Shown: positions 58,470 through 64,000 of the stretch, in pieces
How the letters are laid out: each line of letters starts with the position of its first letter
Position numbering within the stretch: position 1 is the first letter of the stretch
Assembly: GCF_003837805.1 (NCBI RefSeq)
Contig: NZ_RQIT01000008.1
Location: 62,001-126,000, forward strand
DNA from: Bradyrhizobium sp. RP6
GTDB taxonomy: Bacteria; Pseudomonadota; Alphaproteobacteria; Rhizobiales; Xanthobacteraceae
Reading direction: 5' to 3'
DNA: 64,000 bases
Translations under genes and position numbers: made by a program
Notes under the pieces: generated by a model
Database searches by the model: none
Seen by the model: the letters and a program-made list of their open reading frames with translations, nothing else
What the model was told of the DNA's origin: nothing

Positions 58470-61400
58470 ATGATTGCTCTGGTCCGTATTGCCCTGAGCC
58501 GGCCTTATACGTTCGTCGTGCTCGCGCTGCTGCTGCTGATCATCGGACCGCTCGCGGCGGTGCGAACCCCGACCGACATCTTCCCGGATATCCGTATTCC
58601 CGTCATCGGCGTGGTCTGGCAGTACACCGGGCTGCCGCCGGACCAGATGTCCGGCCGCATCACCACGCCGTTCCAGCGCGCGCTGACGACCACGGTCAAT
58701 GACATCGAGCACATCGTCGCCAACTCCTACAACGGCTTTGGCATCATCAAGATCTTCTTCCAGCCCAACGTCGACATCCGCACCGCCAACGCCCAGGTGA
58801 CCGCGATCTCGCAGACGCTGCTCAAGCAGATGCCGCCGGGCGCGACGCCCCCCTTGATCCTGAACTACTCGGCTTCCACCGTGCCGATCATACAGGTGGC
58901 CCTGTCGGGCGACGGGCTCACCGAGCAAAATCTCGCCGATATCGGCATCAACCAGCTTCGTACGCCCCTGGTCACGGTGCCGGGCGCGGCGATTCCCTAT
59001 CCGTTCGGCGGCAAGCAGCGCCAGGTCCAGATCGACCTCAACCCCACAGCGCTCCAGGCCCGCGGCCTCTCGGGCCAGGACGTCGCCAATGCGCTGGCGG
59101 CCCAGAACCTGATCACACCGGTCGGCACCCAGAAGATCGGCCAGTTCGAGTACAACATCCAGCTCAACAACTCGCCGCTCCGGATCGACGAGCTCGGTAA
59201 CCTGCCGATCAAGACCGTCAACGGCGCCATGGTCTATGTGCGCGACGTCGCCACGGTGCGCGACGGCAATCCGCCGCAGACCAACATCGTCCATGTCGAC
59301 GGCAATCGCTCGGTGCTGATGATGGTGCTGAAGGCGGGCGCGACCTCGACACTCGATATCATTGCCGGCATCAAGCAGAAGGTCATTGACGTCAAGGACC
59401 AGCTGCCCGACGCACTGAAGATCGGTTTCATCGGTGATCAGTCGGTGTTCGTCCGCGGCGCGATTCAAGGTGTGGCCTTCGAGGGCGTGATCGCGGCGCT
59501 CCTCACCAGCGTCATGATCCTGCTGTTCCTCGGCAGCTGGCGCTCGACCATCATCATTGCGGTCTCGATCCCGCTGTCGGTGCTGGGCGCCATCATCATG
59601 CTGTCGGCGATCGGCGAGACGTTGAACATCATGACGCTCGGCGGCCTCGCGCTCGCGGTCGGCATCCTCGTCGACGATGCCACGGTCACGATCGAGAACA
59701 TCAACTACCATCTGGAGCAGGGCAAGCCGGTCGAGCAGTCCATCCTCGACGGCGCCAACCAGATCGTGACGCCGGCCTTCGTCTCGCTGCTCTGCATCTG
59801 CATCGTGTTCGTGCCGATGTTCTTCCTCACCGGCGTCGCGCGCTTCCTGTTCGTGCCGATGGCCGAAGCGGTGATGTTCGCGATGATCTGGTCGTTCATC
59901 CTGTCGCGCACGCTGGTGCCGACCATGGCGAACTATTTGTTGCAGGCGCACGTCCATCACGAGGATGGACCGCCGAAGTCGCGCAATCCTCTGGTCTGGT
60001 TCCAGCGCGGCTTCGAGGCACGGTTCGAGCGCATCCGCGGCTTCTATCGCGGCCTGCTCGGGCTTGCGCTGGCGCACCGGGCGGTGTTCGTCATCGGTTT
60101 CATCTGCATCGTCGGCGCGTCCTTCGCGCTGGTGCCGTTCCTGGGGCGCAACTTCTTCCCCGCCGTCGATGCCGGCAACATCCTGATGCATGTCCGCACC
60201 CAGGTCGGCACTCGCGTCGAGGAGACCGCCAATCAGCTCGCCGACGTGCAGAAGGCGGTGCGCAAGCTGATTCCGGGCGAGATCGAGACCATGACCGACA
60301 ATATCGGCATGCCGATCTCCGGCATCAACATGACCTACAACAACACCGGCGTGGTCGGCCCGCAGGACGGCGACATTCAGATCAAGCTGAAGGAAGGCCA
60401 CAAGCCGACCGAGGAGCATGTCCGCGTGCTGCGCGAGCAGCTGCCGCGGCTGTTCCCAGGCGTCAGCTTCGCGTTCCTGCCCGCCGACATCGTCAGCCAG
60501 ATCCTGAATTTCGGGGCGCCGGCGCCGATCGATCTGCAAATCCGCGGCGCCAATGTCGGCGCGAATTTCGCCTATGCCAACAGCCTGCTGGCGAAGGTCC
60601 GCAAGATTCCCGGCGTTGCCGATGCGCGCATCCAGCAGTCGCCGAACCACCCGACCTTCAACATCGATGTCGACCGCACCCGCGCGCAATATGTCGGCCT
60701 GACCGAACGCGACGTCACCAACAGCCTCGTGGTCAATCTCGCCGGCTCCTCGCAGGTGGCGCCGACCTACTACCTCAATCCCGACAACGGCGTGTCCTAC
60801 TCGATCGTGATGCAGACGCCGCAATACCAGATCGACTCGCTCAGCGCGCTGCAGACCCTGCCGGTCACCGCGGCCGGCAATGCGCAGTCGCCGATCCTCG
60901 GCGGCATCGCCGACATCAAGCGCTCGACGTCGAGTGCGGTCGTCTCGCAATACGACATCCAGTCGATGGTTCAGATCTTTGCCACGACCTCGGGCCGCGA
61001 TCTCGGTGCGGTCGCCGCCGATATCCGCCAGCTGATCGCGGACACCGCGAAGGATGTGCCGAAGGGCTCTTCCGTGGTGCTGCTCGGCCAGGTGCAGACC
61101 ATGAACAGCGCCTTCACCGGCCTGCTGTTCGGCCTGCTCGGGGCCGTCGTGCTGATCTACTTCCTGATCGTCGTGAACTTCCAGTCCTGGTCCGACCCGT
61201 TCGTGATCATCACCGCGTTGCCGGCCGCGCTTGCCGGCATCGTCTGGATGCTGTTCGTGACCGAGACCACGCTGTCGGTGCCGGCGCTGACCGGCGCCAT
61301 CATGTGCATGGGCGTTGCCACCGCCAACAGCGTGCTCGTGATCTCCTTCGCCCGCGAGCGCTACGAGGAACTCGGCGATCCCGTCGCCGCCGCGCTCGAA

Positions 61401-61649
61401 GCCGGCTTCGTCCGGTTCCGCCCCGTGCTGATGACCGCACTTGCCATGATCATCGGCATGGCGCCGATGGCGTTGGGGTTGGGTGAGGGCGGCGAGCAGA
61501 ATGCGCCGCTGGGCCGCGCCGTGATCGGCGGCCTGATCTTTGCAACATTCGCCACGCTGATGTTTGTTCCCGTGGTGTTCAGCATGGTTCACAAGAAACA
61601 AGGCGCCAGACCCGCCGCCTCATTGGAGACTCCGCATGTCGCCCACTGA
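58470..61649 (+). CDS. RND-family efflux permease (AcrB/HAE1-like)
   Basis: A 1059-residue inner-membrane pump with the 12-helix, two-large-loop RND layout. N-terminus 'LVRIALSRPYTFVVLALLLL', 'GVVWQYTGLPPDQMSGRITT', helix 4 with the proton-relay pair Asp402-Asp403 in 'AVGILVDDATVTIENINYHL', and helix 10-12 region 'GAIMCMGVATANSVLVISFA'. It exports hydrophobic compounds using the proton gradient. The adaptor gene overlaps its 3' end. No outer-membrane channel gene follows, so a TolC-like protein from elsewhere is needed. Confidence 0.96.
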   Translation: MIALVRIALSRPYTFVVLALLLLIIGPLAAVRTPTDIFPDIRIPVIGVVWQYTGLPPDQMSGRITTPFQRALTTTVNDIEHIVANSYNGFGIIKIFFQPNVDIRTANAQVTAISQTLLKQMPPGATPPLILNYSASTVPIIQVALSGDGLTEQNLADIGINQLRTPLVTVPGAAIPYPFGGKQRQVQIDLNPTALQARGLSGQDVANALAAQNLITPVGTQKIGQFEYNIQLNNSPLRIDELGNLPIKTVNGAMVYVRDVATVRDGNPPQTNIVHVDGNRSVLMMVLKAGATSTLDIIAGIKQKVIDVKDQLPDALKIGFIGDQSVFVRGAIQGVAFEGVIAALLTSVMILLFLGSWRSTIIIAVSIPLSVLGAIIMLSAIGETLNIMTLGGLALAVGILVDDATVTIENINYHLEQGKPVEQSILDGANQIVTPAFVSLLCICIVFVPMFFLTGVARFLFVPMAEAVMFAMIWSFILSRTLVPTMANYLLQAHVHHEDGPPKSRNPLVWFQRGFEARFERIRGFYRGLLGLALAHRAVFVIGFICIVGASFALVPFLGRNFFPAVDAGNILMHVRTQVGTRVEETANQLADVQKAVRKLIPGEIETMTDNIGMPISGINMTYNNTGVVGPQDGDIQIKLKEGHKPTEEHVRVLREQLPRLFPGVSFAFLPADIVSQILNFGAPAPIDLQIRGANVGANFAYANSLLAKVRKIPGVADARIQQSPNHPTFNIDVDRTRAQYVGLTERDVTNSLVVNLAGSSQVAPTYYLNPDNGVSYSIVMQTPQYQIDSLSALQTLPVTAAGNAQSPILGGIADIKRSTSSAVVSQYDIQSMVQIFATTSGRDLGAVAADIRQLIADTAKDVPKGSSVVLLGQVQTMNSAFTGLLFGLLGAVVLIYFLIVVNFQSWSDPFVIITALPAALAGIVWMLFVTETTLSVPALTGAIMCMGVATANSVLVISFARERYEELGDPVAAALEAGFVRFRPVLMTALAMIIGMAPMALGLGEGGEQNAPLGRAVIGGLIFATFATLMFVPVVFSMVHKKQGARPAASLETPHVAH

Positions 61650-62838
61650 ACCCCGCTCGCCGGTGTCGCACCGGAAACTGGGCATCTTCGGCGTGGTGGC
61701 GCTGATTGCGGCAGGCCTTGTCGTCGGCACCGGCATCCGTGCCCGCGAGGAGCAGGGCTCCAAGCTGAAAGAGTGGACTGACGACCAAGCCGTTCCCAGC
61801 GTGGCGGTGACGCTGCCCAATGCCAAGGACCTCAACGCCACCATCGACCTGCCGGGCCGGCTGGAAGCCTACTACCGCGCCCCTATCTTCGCGCGCGTGT
61901 CGGGCTATTTGAAGAGCTGGAGTGCCGACATCGGCGCCCGCGTCAAGGCCGGCCAGGTGATTGCCGAGATCGAGGCGCCCGACCTCGATCAGCAGCTGCT
62001 GCAAGCCCGCGCCGACCTTACCAGCCAGCAGGCCAGCGCCAGGCTGTCGGAGGCAACGCTGAACCGGCGCAAGACGCTGGTCGCCTCCAACTTCGTCTCC
62101 GCGCAGGAGATCGACGAGCGCACCGCCGACCTCTCCAACAAGAAGGCCGCCGTCAATTCGGGGCAGGCCAATGTCGAGCGCCTGGAAGCGCTCGCCGGCT
62201 ACAAGAAGATCACAGCGCCGTTCGACGGCGTCGTCACCGCGCGCGACACCGACGTCGGCGCGCTCATCAATGCCGGCGGCGGCTCGGGCCCGGCGATGTT
62301 CGTGATCTCGGACATCACCAAGCTGCGCGTCTACGTCAACGTGCCGCAGAACTACGTGCCGGCGATCAAAATCGGGGCCAGAGCGATCATCACGCTGCCG
62401 GAATATCCCAATCGGACTTTCCAGGCGACTGTGGAGGCTTCCTCGCAGGCCGTCGACGTCGCCTCCGGCACCACGCGCATGCAGCTCGGGCTCGACAATT
62501 CCAGAGGCGAGTTGATGCCCGGCGGCTATGCCAGCGTGAAGCTCAGCCTGCAGCGTGACTCCGCGCCGCTCAGCATCCCCGCCAGCGCCTTGATCTTCAA
62601 CGGCAGCGGCCTGCGTGTGGCGACGGTCGGGTCCGACGACAAGGTGCTGTTCAAGCCGGTCACGATCGCGCGCGATCTCGGCCGCGAAATCGAGCTCGCG
62701 TCGGGCATCGCGCCGGACGATCGCGTCATCACCGCCCCGCCGGATGGTCTGTCGGATGGCGATGCGGTGCGCGTGGTTGGCGCGGGTGCCAAGAGTAAGC
62801 CGACAACCGCGTCGGAGAAGCAGGCGCCGAAGAGCTGA
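61636..62838 (+). CDS. RND periplasmic adaptor (membrane fusion protein)
   Basis: A 400-residue protein; ATG at 61636 after GGAGA, overlapping the pump gene by 14 bp. N-terminal anchor helix near residues 13-34 (LGIFGVVALIAAGLVVGTGI), lipoyl half-motif 'RVSGYLKSWSADIGARVKAG', alpha-helical hairpin ('QQLLQARADLTSQQASARLS' onward), second lipoyl part 'ITAPFDGVVTARDTDVGALI', beta-barrel and membrane-proximal domains, and a disordered Lys-rich tail. It links the pump to an outer-membrane channel. Usual gene order is adaptor first; here it is second. Confidence 0.94.
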   Translation: MSPTEPRSPVSHRKLGIFGVVALIAAGLVVGTGIRAREEQGSKLKEWTDDQAVPSVAVTLPNAKDLNATIDLPGRLEAYYRAPIFARVSGYLKSWSADIGARVKAGQVIAEIEAPDLDQQLLQARADLTSQQASARLSEATLNRRKTLVASNFVSAQEIDERTADLSNKKAAVNSGQANVERLEALAGYKKITAPFDGVVTARDTDVGALINAGGGSGPAMFVISDITKLRVYVNVPQNYVPAIKIGARAIITLPEYPNRTFQATVEASSQAVDVASGTTRMQLGLDNSRGELMPGGYASVKLSLQRDSAPLSIPASALIFNGSGLRVATVGSDDKVLFKPVTIARDLGREIELASGIAPDDRVITAPPDGLSDGDAVRVVGAGAKSKPTTASEKQAPKS

Positions 62839-62844
62839 GACGGT

Positions 62845-62982
62845 CTCGTGCCCCGGACGCAGCGCAGCATGCAATGATGCGCTGCTGAGCCGGGACCCAT
62901 CTCTCCTTCTGTGCCGTGCTGCCTTTTTGGGGCCCGGCTCTGCGGAGCGGCATTACATGCCGCACCGCGTCCGGGACACGAG
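62845..62982. repeat. Inverted repeat (family E-related) after the adaptor gene
   Basis: CTCGTGCCCCGGACGC (62845-62860) and GCGTCCGGGACACGAG (62967-62982) are inverted with one mismatch over 16 bases. It fills the gap between convergent genes. Confidence 0.8.
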
Positions 62983-62988
62983 GGCCAA

Positions 62989-64000
62989 CTACGCCGCCCG
63001 CCACTCCGGCACGCCATCCGCGGCCATCGCGATCTCGCCGAGTGAGCCGACCGGCGTGCGATCCATATTGAGCAGACGTGCCAGCGTCGCGCCGTCGGTC
63101 GCCGGAATCCGCGCCAGCGTGCGCCGGTCATCTTCGGTGCGCAGCATCACCACGCCGTGCTCGACATCGCCGCTGCGGCCATAGAGCACCGTAAAGCTCT
63201 CGACCTTGCCTTTGCCTCCGGCCTCCGTGACGAACTCCGGCACCGCGCGCTTGTTGCGATCCGCCTGCGTTTGCACGCTCGTCTCCTGCGCCAGCGCCTC
63301 GCGCGGCGGGCTCTTCGACACCACCAAGGCATGGTGCTTGGTGACGAAGCCGCCCTGGCCGTAGAGCAGGCCGAGTCCGGCGCCGCCGCGCAGGCGCCGC
63401 ACCATCGCGCAGGCCGCATGCGTCATGTAGGTGTTGAGCGGCGCCCCGAAGAAGGTAAGCCCGCCGGTCACGGTCGGCTGCACGTCCGCGCCCAGGCCGA
63501 GCGTCCGCCGCGCCATCTTGGGCACGCAGGGAAAGCAGCTGTAGAGCTCGATCGCATCGAACTTTCTGCCGTCGCCGCCGGCGAGGTCCATCACGGCGTT
63601 CAGCACCGCGTTCTGCGGATGGCTCTCGTAAAACTGATCGCGCAGGAGATAATCGCGCGGTTCTTCGGCCGAGGCGCCGCCGAGCGGGTAGACGAGCTTG
63701 TCCTCGGCGATGCCGGCCTCACGCGCCTTGGCAAGACTGGTGAGCAGCAGCGCGCCACCCATATTGACGCTCGGGTTGGCAACCATAAGCTTGTTGTAGG
63801 GCCACGCGATCAAGCGGTTGTCGGCGGTCGGCGTCGTGATCTCCTCGGGCCCATAGCGCCGCTTCAGCCAAGCATTCGGATTTTGCGCGGCGGCTTCCGA
63901 ATAGCGCGACCACAGCACACCGGACTCCGCCATGGCCTCGCGCGGCGTCTGTCCCCAATGGGCAGAGGAGGCCGCCTCATAGAACGGATAGACCGTGACG
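62989..64000 (-). CDS. Thiolase-like acetyl-CoA acetyltransferase family protein, N-terminus beyond window
   Basis: The reverse-strand frame is open from the window edge (VTVYPFYEAASSAHWGQTPR) to a TAG at 62989, 336 residues visible. It has 'MVANPSVNMGGALLLTSLAK', 'FDAIELYSCFPCVPKMARRT', 'TVTGGLTFFGAPLNTYMTHA' and 'GLGLLYGQGGFVTKHHALVV', which resemble the C-terminal half of SCP-x-like thiolases, ending with a DUF-type tail. It may act on acyl-CoA. Start and the N-terminal thiolase half are outside the window, so the catalytic Cys cannot be checked. Confidence 0.8.
   Translation of the reverse strand, partial: VTVYPFYEAASSAHWGQTPREAMAESGVLWSRYSEAAAQNPNAWLKRRYGPEEITTPTADNRLIAWPYNKLMVANPSVNMGGALLLTSLAKAREAGIAEDKLVYPLGGASAEEPRDYLLRDQFYESHPQNAVLNAVMDLAGGDGRKFDAIELYSCFPCVPKMARRTLGLGADVQPTVTGGLTFFGAPLNTYMTHAACAMVRRLRGGAGLGLLYGQGGFVTKHHALVVSKSPPREALAQETSVQTQADRNKRAVPEFVTEAGGKGKVESFTVLYGRSGDVEHGVVMLRTEDDRRTLARIPATDGATLARLLNMDRTPVGSLGEIAMAADGVPEWRAA

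Noticed and set aside
58377..61601. A 1074-codon open frame on the minus strand opposite the RND pump gene
   Set aside because: Its translation is rich in His, Arg, Asp and Gly with no family motif, and it is the mirror of the pump gene's GC-biased codons. The plus-strand RND protein is unmistakable.

Overview
The window is a 64 kb chromosomal segment of a GC-rich alphaproteobacterium. It is most likely a Bradyrhizobium or close relative: tightly packed catabolic operons, a CYP102-type P450 fused to its reductase, a phasin/PHA-synthase neighbourhood, a phenylacetate (paa) cluster, several chemoreceptors, and many copies of intergenic palindromic repeats of the kind common in Bradyrhizobiaceae. 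No rRNA, tRNA, phage, insertion sequence or CRISPR array was seen. The genus call is inference from gene content and repeats.

Layout. (1) 1-2590, minus: a peptide-type ABC permease (cut by the window edge) and its binding protein, with a strong hairpin between them. (2) 2895-16884, mostly plus: a lipid/storage block with three alpha/beta hydrolases, a WS/DGAT acyltransferase, an epoxide hydrolase, the CYP102-like P450-reductase, a very small PhaE-like protein, a class III-type PHA synthase, a GNAT protein, a phasin and a DUF445 membrane protein. (3) 17084-23747: a PaaX-family regulator, then paaABCDE, paaI and paaK, i.e. activation of phenylacetate and epoxidation of phenylacetyl-CoA; the later pathway steps are not in the window. 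(4) 23927-28522: an MDR oxidoreductase, a YeeE/YedE transporter, and a DMT exporter divergent from a MocR regulator. (5) 28633-34176: a five-gene minus-strand operon (ferredoxin, P450, MHS-family transporter, sulfite-oxidase-like protein, hydrolase-OsmC fusion) divergent from a TetR regulator. (6) 34173-42883: a racemase-like protein, amidase, SDR-like protein, tartrate-dehydrogenase-like enzyme, Ldh-family dehydrogenase, D-2-hydroxyacid dehydrogenase, M20 carbamoylase-type hydrolase and a LysR regulator. (7) 43004-48581: a DUF1445 hydro-lyase followed by a complete branched-chain-type ABC importer. (8) 48747-52524: a complete four-enzyme threonate/tetronate pathway (otnC divergent from ltnD-otnI-otnK). 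(9) 52690-58299: three chemoreceptors, the first broken by a one-base frameshift and sharing an almost identical signalling-domain DNA block with the second. (10) 58470-62838: an RND pump and adaptor. (11) 62989-64000: a thiolase-like gene running off the window.

How the genes fit together. The segment reads as a carbon-scavenging and storage region: aromatic acids (paa), hydroxy and sugar acids (tartrate-type, tetronates), amides or carbamoyl compounds, and fatty-acid-like substrates are taken up and oxidised, with PHA as one plausible sink. Four divergent promoters carry clear candidate operators, the best being a perfect 21-bp palindrome between the LysR gene and the hydro-lyase/ABC operon. 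I found no genuinely new multi-gene system. The strongest unusual signals are the frameshifted chemoreceptor with its gene-conversion-like repeat, the 126-residue PhaE-like partner of the PHA synthase, SDR-like and racemase-like proteins lacking standard catalytic residues, and the P450/ferredoxin/OsmC-fusion operon of unknown substrate.
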